A stretch of DNA of 64,000 bases, from NCBI RefSeq assembly GCF_008704205.1, contig NZ_VXLC01000017.1, positions 1 to 64,000 on the forward strand. Reading direction: 5' to 3'. The first letter of the stretch is position 1, and every line of letters starts with the position of its first letter. A program made the translations under genes and the position numbers. The stretch comes from Nocardia colli (lineage in GTDB: Bacteria; Actinomycetota; Actinomycetes; Mycobacteriales; Mycobacteriaceae). A model generated the notes under the pieces. It ran no database searches. It worked only from the letters and a program-made list of their open reading frames with translations, and had not been told where the DNA came from. Shown in pieces: positions 51,316 through 60,843 of the stretch.

Positions 51316-52347
51316 CTATCGCGTGATCCGCCGGACGAACCGACCGATCTCGGCGATCGCCGTCCGCGCTTCCGGAAGCAGGTCCGCCCCCGCCTGAAAG
51401 ACATGAATCGCGTTGTCCCAGATCTGCATCGTCAGCGGCACCCCCGCCTCCACACACCGGGCAGCGAGCAACTCCGCATCGGCAAGCAACACCTCGGTAT
51501 TGCTGACCTGAATCAAAGTCGTTGGCATCCCGGTGAATTCGTGATTCACCGGCGACCACCCCGGATCGACCCGCCCGTCCCGCGCGAAGCCGACGCGTCC
51601 GGGTACCGACAGCGCATACGCCGAGAGCACGGCGTCCCGGCGCTCGTTGGGATGCGCCCGGCGAGCGGTGGAGTCGAGGTCGGCGAACGGCGCGATCGCC
51701 GCGATACCGCCCGGCATCGGCAGACCACGCTCCCGCGCGGCGAGCGCGGCTGCGAAGGCGACGCCACCGCCCGCCGAGTCTCCAGCGAACACGATCCGCT
51801 GTGCGGCGAAACCTCGATCGAGCAGGTACCGGTAGGCCGTCACCGCGTCATCGATGCTGTCGAGAAAGTGGGCACGCGGAAGCTGCCGATAGTCCACGTT
51901 CAGCAACGAGCACCCGGCGGCGCGAGCAATCCGCGCCGCGAGCCTGCGGTGACTGATCAGCCCACCGGCAACGAACGCCCCACCGTGGAAATACAGAATC
52001 GCGCCGCGGTCGATCGCCTCGGGCCCCGGATCGCCTCGGTGCCACAACCATTCGGCGCGGAACTCGTCGAAATCCACCGCATGTCGTCGCGTACCGCGCG
52101 GCGCGATCAACGGCGCGGCCAGCAACTCGGCGTAATTGGCGACCCGAAAGGCCCGGTTCCCGCGCACCGGGCCGTGTTCGGCGACGGCGAAGAATCGATC
52201 GACAACCGGACGGACCGTCGCCCGCAGCGCCGCGTGCGCGATCCGCATGCGCAGGCTTGCGCGGCTTGCGATTTCGACCTGGAGCGGGCGGCCCGGCACG
52301 GGGGAGTCGATCGGGGCCACCCGAAGGTGGGACCTGTCCGCGTTCAT
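51316..52347 (-). CDS. Alpha/beta hydrolase, hormone-sensitive-lipase family
   Basis: This 343-aa esterase has the HSL oxyanion motif HGGAF (ILYFHGGAFVAGG), nucleophile GDSAGGG and a C-terminal His (WDNAIHVFQ). The substrate is probably an ester released by the coupled Baeyer-Villiger monooxygenase: its start overlaps that gene's stop by 4 bases. The gene pair thus suggests ketone to ester to acid plus alcohol. Confidence 0.88.
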   Translation of the reverse strand: MNADRSHLRVAPIDSPVPGRPLQVEIASRASLRMRIAHAALRATVRPVVDRFFAVAEHGPVRGNRAFRVANYAELLAAPLIAPRGTRRHAVDFDEFRAEWLWHRGDPGPEAIDRGAILYFHGGAFVAGGLISHRRLAARIARAAGCSLLNVDYRQLPRAHFLDSIDDAVTAYRYLLDRGFAAQRIVFAGDSAGGGVAFAAALAARERGLPMPGGIAAIAPFADLDSTARRAHPNERRDAVLSAYALSVPGRVGFARDGRVDPGWSPVNHEFTGMPTTLIQVSNTEVLLADAELLAARCVEAGVPLTMQIWDNAIHVFQAGADLLPEARTAIAEIGRFVRRITR

Positions 52348-53930
52348 CGGCTTTGCGCGATCGGTGCCGCCGAGGACTGCACCGCCGGAACGGAAGACGT
52401 CGAACCCGTCGTCTCGTAACGATAGTCATCGAGCGGAAACCGGCGAGTTCGCCGCCTGGCCGCGAAGAAGCTCTCCGGCCGAATATAAGTGCTGTCGCCC
52501 TGCGAGTTTCGATAGTAGGTCGGCACATGCCCATTGAGCTCACACAGGTAGTAGCGAACCCCTTCGGCCTGCTTGTGCACCTTGCGGTGATACTCGTCGG
52601 CCGCCTCCTTGCGGACCTCGCACACGTCCGCGCCGCGTCGGCGGGTCTCGGTGATCGCGCGGACAGCGTGATCGGCGGTCGTCTCCACGAAGGCATGCCA
52701 GCTCGTGCCGCTCCACGAATAGGGACCCACCAGCGTCCATCTATTCGGCAGACCGGGCACCGACACGCTTTGATAGGCCTGCAGCCCCTCGTCTCGATAG
52801 AACTCGGCGAGGTCGAACCCGTCGCGGCCGACGATCGTGCCGGGCACATAGGTTTCGGGGTCGGAGAAGACCTCGTATCCGGTGGCGAGGATGAGCACAT
52901 CGAGCTCGTGCAGCACACCGTCGCGGGTCCGGATCCCGGTCGGCGTGATCTCCGCGATCGGATCGGTGATCAGCGTGACGTTGTCCCGGTTGTACGCGGT
53001 CAGATACCCGGTCGACATGGTCGGCCGCTTCGCCAGCACACCGAAGTCGGGGCTCAACTTCGCGGCGGTCTCCGCGTCCTCGACCACATGCCGGACGTAC
53101 CACCGATATCCGGCGATCATTCCTGCGTCGAACTTGTCGGCGACGGGACGGAAGATTCGAATCGGCGTCTTGGACACCAAGCGCAGCAACAGATCCACGA
53201 CCACGAAGGCGACACCGTTGATCGCCGCGGACACCCCGGGAACTGCCAAGGCCGCCTGCATCGCTTTCGGCACAACGAAGTCCGGCTTCGGCACCGACCA
53301 GACCGGCGTGCGCTGAAAGACCTCGAGGCTGCCCATCGTTGCCGCGATCGCGGGGATGATCTGCACAGCGCTCGCCCCGGTGCCGATGATGCCGACCGAC
53401 TTGCCCGCCATGTCGTAGTCGTAGTCCCACGCGGTCGGCCGTTGGATCTTGCCCTGGAACGAATCCGCGCCGGGCAGTCCGGCGTCTTCCTTGGGCCGGA
53501 CGAACGCGCCGATCGCACTGATCAAGAATCGGGCGGTGACGATGGAGTCGTTGTCGAGGTGCAGCACCCAGAACTTTCCGGTGTCGTCCCACTCCTCGCG
53601 CTCCACGTTGGAGTTGAAGCGAGTCTTCTCGTAGAGGCCATAGCGACGCGCGACGTCGGCGTGATACTGCTGCACCTCGGGTCCGTGGGCGAAGAAGCGA
53701 GACCAGTTGGGGTTGCGGGCAAACGAGTACTGATAGGTGGTCGACGGCACGTCGACGGCGATGCCGGGGTAGCGATTCTCCTGCCAGCTGCCGCCGACAT
53801 CGTCGGCGCGTTCGAGGATCACGATGTCGTCGATCCCGCTCATCCGCAGCTTCGCTCCGGCGGCGATGCCCCCGGGTCCGGCGCCGATCACGGCGACCTC
53901 GTATTGCGGGTGGCGAATCTTCTTCGTCAT
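52344..53930 (-). CDS. FAD-dependent Baeyer-Villiger-type monooxygenase
   Basis: This 528-aa flavoprotein has the FAD motif VAVIGAGPGGIAAGAKL and the NADPH motif VGIIGTGASAVQIIP. The signature region between them reads FFAHGPEVQQYH; the strict FxGxxxHxxxWP is not evident. It ends with a conserved C-terminal segment (RYYLCELNGHVPTYYRN). It should oxidise ketones or sterol side chains with O2 and NADPH. GGAGAG lies 7 bases before ATG 53930. It is coupled to the HSL-type hydrolase. Confidence 0.9.
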   Translation of the reverse strand: MTKKIRHPQYEVAVIGAGPGGIAAGAKLRMSGIDDIVILERADDVGGSWQENRYPGIAVDVPSTTYQYSFARNPNWSRFFAHGPEVQQYHADVARRYGLYEKTRFNSNVEREEWDDTGKFWVLHLDNDSIVTARFLISAIGAFVRPKEDAGLPGADSFQGKIQRPTAWDYDYDMAGKSVGIIGTGASAVQIIPAIAATMGSLEVFQRTPVWSVPKPDFVVPKAMQAALAVPGVSAAINGVAFVVVDLLLRLVSKTPIRIFRPVADKFDAGMIAGYRWYVRHVVEDAETAAKLSPDFGVLAKRPTMSTGYLTAYNRDNVTLITDPIAEITPTGIRTRDGVLHELDVLILATGYEVFSDPETYVPGTIVGRDGFDLAEFYRDEGLQAYQSVSVPGLPNRWTLVGPYSWSGTSWHAFVETTADHAVRAITETRRRGADVCEVRKEAADEYHRKVHKQAEGVRYYLCELNGHVPTYYRNSQGDSTYIRPESFFAARRRTRRFPLDDYRYETTGSTSSVPAVQSSAAPIAQSR

Positions 53931-53973
53931 AGCGGTTCTCTCCGATACTGAGTCAGTCATGTTGGCGCGCAAG

Positions 53974-54759
53974 TCAATTCGTCGAATCGGCGCGGTACTG
54001 GGCCCATTCGACGACCTCCCAGGCGACGACGCCGCCGACCCACACGACCGGGCTGAGCACGCCCGCGAGCGCTCCGATGAGTCCGTTCTCCCCGTTGAGC
54101 GGACCGGAAAGCGTGAAAACCCCGGTGAGCGTGCACAAGTCGATCACGACCACCACCACGCACAACGTGTTCAACCAGCCGGGGAACAGCCCGGATCGGC
54201 GCGAGATCAGCAGGGCCGCCACCGCGAACGGAACCCAGACGGGCCCGAGCAACGCGGCGGAGACGAGCACGCAGACATGCAACGCGTGGATGACCGAGTC
54301 GGGTGAATTCCCGGACAGCAGAACGGTGCCCGCGAACAACCCGGCTTCGACGAAGAACAGGCCGAGCACCAGAACTTCGCTGAAGATCGCGGTCCACGTG
54401 TACACGCGATTGCGGCTGGTATCCGCGGCCCAGAGCGTGCCGATGAACGCCCCGGACCAGATGGCCCCGGCCAGGAACAGCAGCGCGAGAAAGGCCGAAA
54501 CCCCGCGCAGGAGCGTGTTGTGCCGCGCATAGAAATCGACGGTGCCTGCCACGTCCGAACCCTCCGGCATGACGTTGACGAGGATCAGCAAGGTCAGCCC
54601 GACGATTACCAGGCAGACCGCGCCGACCAGCGCGTACCAGCCTTTGATCCAGGCCGGTCTCGTCATGGCCGACGCCAGCCGGCCGAGCCGAGGCGGTGTC
54701 GCCGATGGCGCCGCGGAGTGCCGGCTGGACAAAGACCTGCGGGCAAAGACTTGCGACAT
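53974..54759 (-). CDS. Multi-pass membrane protein, unknown function
   Basis: This 261-aa protein has six hydrophobic helices, including GWYALVGAVCLVIVGLTLLI, LLRGVSAFLALLFLAGAI, SEVLVLGLFFVEAGLFAG and LNTLCVVVVVIDLCTL. The helices start after a 30-residue basic N-terminus. AGGAG is 8 bases before ATG 54759; ATG 54666 is an alternative that drops the basic leader. It lies upstream of and in the same direction as the monooxygenase-hydrolase genes. I do not recognise the family. Confidence 0.75.
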   Translation of the reverse strand: MSQVFARRSLSSRHSAAPSATPPRLGRLASAMTRPAWIKGWYALVGAVCLVIVGLTLLILVNVMPEGSDVAGTVDFYARHNTLLRGVSAFLALLFLAGAIWSGAFIGTLWAADTSRNRVYTWTAIFSEVLVLGLFFVEAGLFAGTVLLSGNSPDSVIHALHVCVLVSAALLGPVWVPFAVAALLISRRSGLFPGWLNTLCVVVVVIDLCTLTGVFTLSGPLNGENGLIGALAGVLSPVVWVGGVVAWEVVEWAQYRADSTN

Positions 54760-54948
54760 CGCGGAATCTCCTCTCGAGCTCCCGACGGCCCTCGGCGGCC
54801 GGTGGGGTCGTGAAAAACCATACAGATTTTATGACTATTCGGATAGTGAGGCTATTCAAATAGTTGGATCATGTGAAATAGTCGGTGCAAGGGCGCATCC
54901 CGTCGACCACATCGACGGCGAGCCGGGATCGACGATGGAGTCACGACA

Positions 54949-56307
54949 TTGAGCGCGAGCACTAGGAAGCGGGCAGTCACCGAACCCGAGGTCGAAGCCG
55001 TGGTGATCGGAGCGGGCGTGGGCGGCATCGCCGCCGGGTGCCAGCTTCGGCGGGCCGGGATCGACGACTTCGTGATCCTCGATCGGCGAAGCGATTTCAG
55101 CGGGACGTGGATCGCGAACACCTACCCCGGTGTCGCGCTCGACGTGCCGTCCACGTCCTACGAATTCACGTTCGCGCCGAACCGATGGTCGCGGGTGTTC
55201 GCGCCCGGCGACGAGGTGCGCGAGTACTGCCAGCGGGTCGCGCGTGAGCACGGGCTCTACGAGCGGGCGCGGTTCGGCGTCTCGGTGGAACGCGAGGTCT
55301 GGGACGACGAAAATGGTTACTGGTCAATACATCTGACCGGTGGCGAGACCTTGACCGCCCGCTACGTCCTCAACGCGACGGGTTTCTTCCTCGAGCCGCG
55401 ATCCAACTCCGGCATCCCCGACGTGGACAAGTACGCGGGCAAGCTGATGCTCTCGGCCGGCTGGGACCACTCCTTCGACTACCGCGGCAAGCGGGTCGCC
55501 GTGATCGGTACCGGAGCGAGCTCGATGCAGATCGTGCCGTCGATCGCGGCGGAGGTGGCCCACCTCGACGTCTACCAGCGCACCGCGACGTGGTGTTTTC
55601 CCAAGCCGGACTTCGCCTTCGGCCGTATCGGCAGTCGGCTGATGCGCTCGGAACGGTTCCACGTCCTGGCCTACATGGCCAACTGGTATGTCTACCAAGC
55701 GCTGGTCGTCGCGGCCGAGCATATTCCGAAACGCGCTGCGCTAGCCCTGATTACCGGCCTGGAGAGCGTGCTGCGCACCGCGTACCGCGCGTATCTGCGC
55801 TTGCAGGTGAAGGATTCGGCCGCGCGGCGGGCGCTGGTGCCACGGCACGGCCTGATGGCCAACATGCCGACGTTCGGCCGCGGGTTCCTGCAAACCTTCA
55901 GCCGGGCCGACGCGGCATTGCTGACCACCCCGATCGAACGCTTCACCGCGGCCGGTATCCGCACCGCCGACGGCGCGGAACGCGGTTACGACATGATCGT
56001 GCTGGCCACTGGTTTCACCGTCGCATCGGACCCGGAGTCGTTCCCGATCGGCGCGGTCCGCGGGCGCGACGGCTTCGACCTCGGTGAGTTCTATCGCGCC
56101 AACGGCATGCAGGCCTACGCCGGCGTGACGATCCCCAAGCTGCCCAATCGCTGGTTCCTCTACGGTCCGTACGGGTGGAACGGCGTCACCTGGGTGAGCA
56201 TGATGGAGAGCTCCGCGCTGCACGCGGCGCGGGTGATCGCGGCGGCCCGGTCCAACGGTGAACAGGTCGCCGAGGTCACGCAGGCGGCGCACGACGCGTG
56301 GCATTAG
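54949..56307 (+). CDS. Second flavin monooxygenase, N-terminal 452 aa before amber codon
   Basis: This is a homologue of the 52344 monooxygenase: FAD motif VVIGAGVGGIAAGCQL, NADPH motif VAVIGTGASSMQIVP, then LATGFTVASDP. The frame stops at TAG 56305-56307, yet the missing C-terminal region is encoded immediately downstream in the same frame (56311-56586). It is therefore either a nonsense-broken gene, a two-piece enzyme or a read-through case. TTG 54949 is the start; GTG codons near residue 10 are alternatives. Confidence 0.8.
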   Translation: MSASTRKRAVTEPEVEAVVIGAGVGGIAAGCQLRRAGIDDFVILDRRSDFSGTWIANTYPGVALDVPSTSYEFTFAPNRWSRVFAPGDEVREYCQRVAREHGLYERARFGVSVEREVWDDENGYWSIHLTGGETLTARYVLNATGFFLEPRSNSGIPDVDKYAGKLMLSAGWDHSFDYRGKRVAVIGTGASSMQIVPSIAAEVAHLDVYQRTATWCFPKPDFAFGRIGSRLMRSERFHVLAYMANWYVYQALVVAAEHIPKRAALALITGLESVLRTAYRAYLRLQVKDSAARRALVPRHGLMANMPTFGRGFLQTFSRADAALLTTPIERFTAAGIRTADGAERGYDMIVLATGFTVASDPESFPIGAVRGRDGFDLGEFYRANGMQAYAGVTIPKLPNRWFLYGPYGWNGVTWVSMMESSALHAARVIAAARSNGEQVAEVTQAAHDAWH

Positions 56308-56310
56308 TTG

Positions 56311-56586
56311 ATGGCGACGAGCCCGTTCACGCAGATCGCGGAGGAATATCTCGTCGAACGACAGTTGAAGCGGCACAACGTCCGCAGCTACTTCTTCAAC
56401 CAGCGGGGTGAGGCGCCGATCCTGCGTCCGTCCCGGGGATTCCGCGACTCACTGTGGGACCACAGTGCGCGCTTCGACCCGCGCGCGGACTACACGTTCC
56501 GCGCCATTCCCCAAGCGGCCCAGCGGGATTCCGCGGCAGGCAGCAACGGCGCCCGGTCCAAGCCGGTGCGCACGGCCGCGAAATAG
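56311..56586 (+). pseudogene. In-frame C-terminal remainder of the second monooxygenase
   Basis: These 91 codons continue the reading frame of 54949-56307 after one TAG. The text EEYLVERQLKRHNVRSYFF and ILRPSRGFRDSLWD aligns with the C-terminus of the intact paralogue (EYHRKVHKQAEGVRYYL, YIRPESFF). There is an ATG at 56311 but no ribosome binding site, so independent translation is doubtful. Termed pseudogene only because it depends on the interrupted gene. Confidence 0.65.
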
Positions 56587-56623
56587 CCGGCGTGCCAATA
56601 CCTTCGACCGAAGTGGAGCAATC

Positions 56624-57532
56624 ATGGTGAGACTTCCGTTCAGCGGCCCGGTGGCCGACAAGTACGGACGGGTCGTAGTGGTGACCGGCGCGGGCAGCGG
56701 TATCGGCCGGGCGATCGCGCTGCGCCAGGCCGCGGCCGGCGACATCGTCATCGCGACCGATATCGATCTCGCGGCCGCGGAGCAGACGGCAAAGCTGGCC
56801 GTCGGCACCTGTCAGGCCTACGCACTCGACGTGCGCGACCCCGAACAGTGGTACGAGGTCGCGGACACGGTGATCGCCCGGTTCGGCGTGCCGGACATTC
56901 TGGTCAACAACGCCGGCATCGCCCTCGCCGGCGCGTTCCTCGACCAGAGTCCGCAGGACTGGGAAAAGATCATGTCGATCAACGTGTTCGGCGTCGTGCA
57001 CGGCAGCCGGATCATCGGCGCGAAAATGGTGGAGCGCGGTCAACCGGGCCACATCGTCGTGATTGCCTCGGGCGCCGCGTGGACCCCGAACCGGGTGGCG
57101 CCGTCCTATTCGGTCTCCAAGTCCGCCGCGGTGATGATCGCGGAGTCGTTGCGAGTCGAGCTGGCGCCCAAGCACATCGGGGTCAGCGCGGTATGTCCCG
57201 GGGTGACCCGGACGCAGCTCGCGGCCAATGCCACCCTGGTCGGCGCCGGCTCGGCCGCGACCGACGAGTTCCGGACCGACTTCGCCGATGCCCAGTCGCG
57301 ATACAGCTTCGCGACCCCGGACCTGGTGGCGCGCGCCGTGCAACGCGCCATCCGCTTCGATCTCGCCATCGTGCCGGTGAATTTCGACGCCACCCTCGCC
57401 TGGGTACTGCATCGGCTCTCGCCCGGTCTGTTGCGCTGGATCTGTTCCGTGCCCACCCTCGAGCGCGCCGGGAGCGCCGCGCGCGTGGCCGCTCGCCGGG
57501 TGCCCGCATCGATTGCCTTCCATCGTGAATAG
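56624..57532 (+). CDS. Short-chain dehydrogenase/reductase
   Basis: This 302-aa SDR has the cofactor motif VVVTGAGSGIGRAIAL, DVRD, NNAGIA and the catalytic Ser/Tyr/Lys (IASGAAW, YSVSKSA). The C-terminus is extended and contains a hydrophobic WVLHRLSPGLLRWI, possibly a membrane-associating helix. TGGAG lies 6 bases before ATG 56624. It is part of the oxidation cluster, so a ketone/alcohol interconversion next to the Baeyer-Villiger enzymes is likely. Confidence 0.9.
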   Translation: MVRLPFSGPVADKYGRVVVVTGAGSGIGRAIALRQAAAGDIVIATDIDLAAAEQTAKLAVGTCQAYALDVRDPEQWYEVADTVIARFGVPDILVNNAGIALAGAFLDQSPQDWEKIMSINVFGVVHGSRIIGAKMVERGQPGHIVVIASGAAWTPNRVAPSYSVSKSAAVMIAESLRVELAPKHIGVSAVCPGVTRTQLAANATLVGAGSAATDEFRTDFADAQSRYSFATPDLVARAVQRAIRFDLAIVPVNFDATLAWVLHRLSPGLLRWICSVPTLERAGSAARVAARRVPASIAFHRE

Positions 57533-57776
57533 GGCTCGGCCGCAAGCAGATAGCGCGTCGGCGCACGATCACCGATCGGCACTGCGCGCCGAGTTGGGCG
57601 GCATCGACGATGTCTTGGAGCTGCTCACCCAGGAGGAGGCAGAGCAATTGCTGACCTTGTTGCGTCAGGCCCGAATCGCCCAGCGGCGCAGCCTCGATCG
57701 GGCCATCGATGACGCGTTGCAGATCCTGCCCCGCCTCATCCGGATCCCGGCGCGTTCGATTCTGTTCGGAAAGTGA
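57525..57776 (+). CDS. Small helical protein, unknown function
   Basis: This protein of about 83 aa has a long amphipathic helix (GGIDDVLELLTQEEAEQLLTLL, interrupted by RQARIAQRRSLDRAIDDAL). It overlaps the SDR stop by 8 bases from GTG 57525, suggesting coupled translation. It ends 7 bases before the next gene. Coding character is supported by GC-rich third positions. No family is recognised. Confidence 0.55.
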   Translation: MNRARPQADSASAHDHRSALRAELGGIDDVLELLTQEEAEQLLTLLRQARIAQRRSLDRAIDDALQILPRLIRIPARSILFGK

Positions 57777-57783
57777 GTGGGAC

Positions 57784-58728
57784 ATGGCCGATTTCCGGAC
57801 GCGCGCGCAGATCACGATGCTGGCCCAGCTGCTCGACGTCGAACCCGCGACACTGGGCTATCTCGAGCGGCTCGGCGCGGACCGGGTCGAAGCGCTGCGC
57901 AAAAGCATGTCGGACGTCATGTTCGATTCCCTGGCAACGGTATTCACCAGGGTCAGCCGGCTGGCGCCGCTGGTGCCGGACGCGGTGGCCGCCACGGTCG
58001 CGGTCAAGGCGATCCCGCCCGAGGTGGCCGGCCGCGGCGGGGGAGCCGTCGGCATGGACCATCAGCATCGGGCCGCGAGCCTGATCGGCCGGTTGCCGCC
58101 GGCCTATCTCGCCGACGCGGCGCCCTATGTCGATCCCCGGCTGATTCCGGTCTTCGCGCCGAAACTGCCGTTCACCCTGCTGGTGCCGGCGGCGGACGAA
58201 TTGCTGCGCCGCCGCGACTACATCACGGCGGCGCGGTTCGTCGAACATGCCACCGAGGAGCTGATCCGGGAGTTCGAACGGCACGTCCAAGACGACGCGG
58301 CGATCGTGCGCACCGGGGCGATGGTGGCGCGCACGGAGATCCTGAACACGATCATCCGGATGGTGTCCCCGCAGCGTCGGGCGCGGTTGGTCGCCGCCGG
58401 GGCGGCGGGCGATCGAGAAGTACTGGTGGCCACCGTGTCGCTGCTCGGCCGCATCGATGCCGAGTTCGCGGCGCCCATGAGCGCCCTGCTGTTCGAGTCT
58501 GGCAAACCGCAGGATCTCGCGCGAATCTGCGGGCACCTCCGCGCCGCGGACGCCGTCGCCGAGCTACTCGATATCGTCGGGTACCTGCCGGATGACATAG
58601 TGCGAGAGCTGACCGAGGAACTGTCCGACCCGGAAACCCTCGACCGAGCCGCGACCACCGAGCGCCGCAGATCCGCGCTGCGCCGTCTGGCCGCGGCGAG
58701 ATCGCGACCGGAGCCGGACACGCACTAG
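57784..58728 (+). CDS. Conserved helical protein, unknown function
   Basis: This 314-aa protein is predicted almost all alpha-helical and shows repeated leucine-rich segments resembling short helical repeats (ADELLRRRDYITAARFVEH, SALLFESGKPQDLARICGH, ADAVAELLDIVGYLPDDIV). No catalytic motif or membrane segment is evident. ATG 57784 is 7 bases after the small protein's stop. It sits just upstream of an AarF/ABC1 kinase, so it may be a scaffold in the same pathway. Confidence 0.75.
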   Translation: MADFRTRAQITMLAQLLDVEPATLGYLERLGADRVEALRKSMSDVMFDSLATVFTRVSRLAPLVPDAVAATVAVKAIPPEVAGRGGGAVGMDHQHRAASLIGRLPPAYLADAAPYVDPRLIPVFAPKLPFTLLVPAADELLRRRDYITAARFVEHATEELIREFERHVQDDAAIVRTGAMVARTEILNTIIRMVSPQRRARLVAAGAAGDREVLVATVSLLGRIDAEFAAPMSALLFESGKPQDLARICGHLRAADAVAELLDIVGYLPDDIVRELTEELSDPETLDRAATTERRRSALRRLAAARSRPEPDTH

Positions 58729-58746
58729 AAAGTCGAGGGCAAGCCG

Positions 58747-60108
58747 ATGGCCGAGCGGGTTCCGCGCAATCGGGTGACCAGGGGCCGCAAGCTCGGCATG
58801 CTCGCGGCCGGGCAGGCGGCCAGGGGCGCGACCGCCAAGCTGTCGATGATCGGCCGTTCGGAACACGCGCGCGCGGTGCTGGCGCAGCGCTCGAGCCTGG
58901 ACGCCGCCGAGCAGTTGGTCGATGTGCTCGGCAACATGAAGGGCGCGGCCATGAAACTCGGGCAGATGCTCTCGGTCATCGATCTGGATCTGGTCCCCGA
59001 ATCACATCGGCAGCGCTTCCGCGCCAAACTGGCGGCCCTGTGCGACCAGGCTTCCATCGTGCCGTTCGCGAGCATGCGCACGGTCCTCGAAGCCGAATGC
59101 GGCTCGCTGAGTACGACATTCCGGGATTTCGACGAGGAGCCCATCGCCGCGGCATCGATCGGTCAGGTGTATCGAGCGGTGCTGCGCGATGGTCGCGAGG
59201 TGGCGGTCAAGGTGCAGTACCCGGGTGTCGAGCGTGCGGTCCGGGCCGACCTGCGCAATCTGGCGCTGTTCGCCAAACTGTGGAAGTCGATGTGGCCCGC
59301 GCTCAGCGGCGGAGCGCTGGTCGACGAGATCGCCCGGAACCTGGAATCGGAGCTCGACTACCGGCGCGAGGCCCAGACCCAGCACCTGGTCGCCGCCCAG
59401 TACCGCGACCATCCGTTCATCGTCGTGCCCGACAGCGTGCTCGAACACTGCTCGGACCGGATCCTGGTGACCGAGTACCTGCCCTCGAAGCCGTTCGCGC
59501 ACATGCAAACCCTGCCGGACGCGGACCGCGACCACATCGGTGAACTGATCTACCGCTTCTATATCGGCTCGCTGTTCTACCGCGGCGAATTCTGCGGCGA
59601 CCCGCACCCGGGCAACATCCTGCTCGCCGCCGACGGGCGAGTCGGATTCATCGATTTCGGTCTCTACAACCGGATGGCCCCCGCCCACATCGAATTCGAG
59701 CGGCAGGTGGCCCGCGCGGCGGCCGAGCATCGCGCCGAGGACCTCTACGCCTTGTTCGTCGAGCGCGGCATCCTGTCCGACGAGACCGACGTCGATCCTG
59801 CGCAATGCCTCGAATACGTCTGGGCCGCTTCGGAATGGAACCTGGCCGACGAGGAACTCACCATCACCCCTGACCTCGCCACCGGCGCCCTGCTGACCGC
59901 GCTCGACCCACGCCTGGCCGAGCACAGCGCCATGCGCCGGCAACTGCTGCCGCCCGAGCATGTCTTCTCCCGCCGGGCGGACTTCCTGACCTTCGGTGTC
60001 CTCGGACAATTGGTGGCCACCGGCAACTGGCACCGGATCGCCCGCGAGTGGATCTACGGCGACGAACCGGTCACCCGGATCGGGCACGTGCTCGCGCGGC
60101 GGACCTAG
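58747..60108 (+). CDS. ABC1/AarF (UbiB-like) atypical kinase
   Basis: This 453-aa protein has the UbiB hallmarks. KxGQ motif: AAMKLGQMLSVIDLDLVPE. Ala-rich loop: IAAASIGQVYRAVLRDGREVAVKVQYPG. Catalytic: GDPHPGNILL, and metal-binding FIDFG. These proteins are ATPases involved in lipid or quinone handling at the membrane. It starts 19 bases after the helical protein, so the SDR-small-helical-kinase set is probably one transcript. Confidence 0.92.
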   Translation: MAERVPRNRVTRGRKLGMLAAGQAARGATAKLSMIGRSEHARAVLAQRSSLDAAEQLVDVLGNMKGAAMKLGQMLSVIDLDLVPESHRQRFRAKLAALCDQASIVPFASMRTVLEAECGSLSTTFRDFDEEPIAAASIGQVYRAVLRDGREVAVKVQYPGVERAVRADLRNLALFAKLWKSMWPALSGGALVDEIARNLESELDYRREAQTQHLVAAQYRDHPFIVVPDSVLEHCSDRILVTEYLPSKPFAHMQTLPDADRDHIGELIYRFYIGSLFYRGEFCGDPHPGNILLAADGRVGFIDFGLYNRMAPAHIEFERQVARAAAEHRAEDLYALFVERGILSDETDVDPAQCLEYVWAASEWNLADEELTITPDLATGALLTALDPRLAEHSAMRRQLLPPEHVFSRRADFLTFGVLGQLVATGNWHRIAREWIYGDEPVTRIGHVLARRT

Positions 60109-60127
60109 CATCTGGTCATATGCACGA

Positions 60128-60151
60128 ATCCAGATAATGTCAGTACCTGGA
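60128..60151 (+). promoter_or_regulatory. Candidate inverted repeat upstream of TetR gene
   Basis: ATCCAG and CTGGA (TCCAG-N13-CTGGA), with partly matching TGCAC flanks, lie 57-80 bases before the TetR start at 60208. It is a weak operator candidate. Confidence 0.3.
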
Positions 60152-60207
60152 ATGCACAGTGCGTACGTTCCACCCACCGCCCGCGGACAATCGACAACGG
60201 AGGAAGA

Positions 60208-60843
60208 GTGGCCGCTCGTAGGGTGCTGACCAGGGCCGAAAGCCAGGCTCTGACGCGGGACGAGCTGATCGCCGCCGCGGAACGCCTGTTCTACGCCAAC
60301 GGCTACCACGCGACCTCGCTGGCCGCGATCGCCGCCGAGGCCGGCCGGACCATCGGCGCGGTCTACAGCAATTTCGACAGCAAAGAGGCGCTGTGCCTTG
60401 AGGTGTTGCGCAGCTGGGGGACCGCTCGGCTGTCCCGGCTCGCCAACGCGATCGCCGGCACCGACGGCACGCTCGAGCAGCGCCTCGACGCCATCGCGGA
60501 CTGGTGGGACAACCAGGTGATGACCGACGACGCACCGCTGATTCTGGTGGCCGAATACGGCATCAGCCTGCTCCGGGACCCGGCCTCGCAGGCCCGCGCG
60601 GCCGAGGCCTGCCAGCGGTTCGTGGAGTCCGGGCGGGTGCTGATGCTCGATCATCTGCCCGAGAACGCGGACGTCAGCGGGCAATTGCTGGAGGACGCGG
60701 TGCACGGTGTGCTGGGGACCGGCATCGGGCTGGCCGCCGGCCGGGTGTCCGGGGTGGTGGGGGCCGATCGGTTGAGCAGCATCCTCACGACCACGATCGA
60801 ATTCTGGTTACGGCGCCTCGGCGATTCCATCCGTGCGGCCTAG
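60208..60843 (+). CDS. TetR-family transcriptional regulator
   Basis: This 211-aa regulator has the HTH DELIAAAERLFYANGYHAT and IAAEAGRTIGAVYSNFDSKEALCLEVL. The C-terminal region is of the TetR_C type with VSGVVGADRLSSILTTT. It follows the oxidation cluster on the same strand and may regulate it. The start is GTG at 60208 with GGAGGAAG 7-8 bases upstream. Confidence 0.9.
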   Translation: MAARRVLTRAESQALTRDELIAAAERLFYANGYHATSLAAIAAEAGRTIGAVYSNFDSKEALCLEVLRSWGTARLSRLANAIAGTDGTLEQRLDAIADWWDNQVMTDDAPLILVAEYGISLLRDPASQARAAEACQRFVESGRVLMLDHLPENADVSGQLLEDAVHGVLGTGIGLAAGRVSGVVGADRLSSILTTTIEFWLRRLGDSIRAA

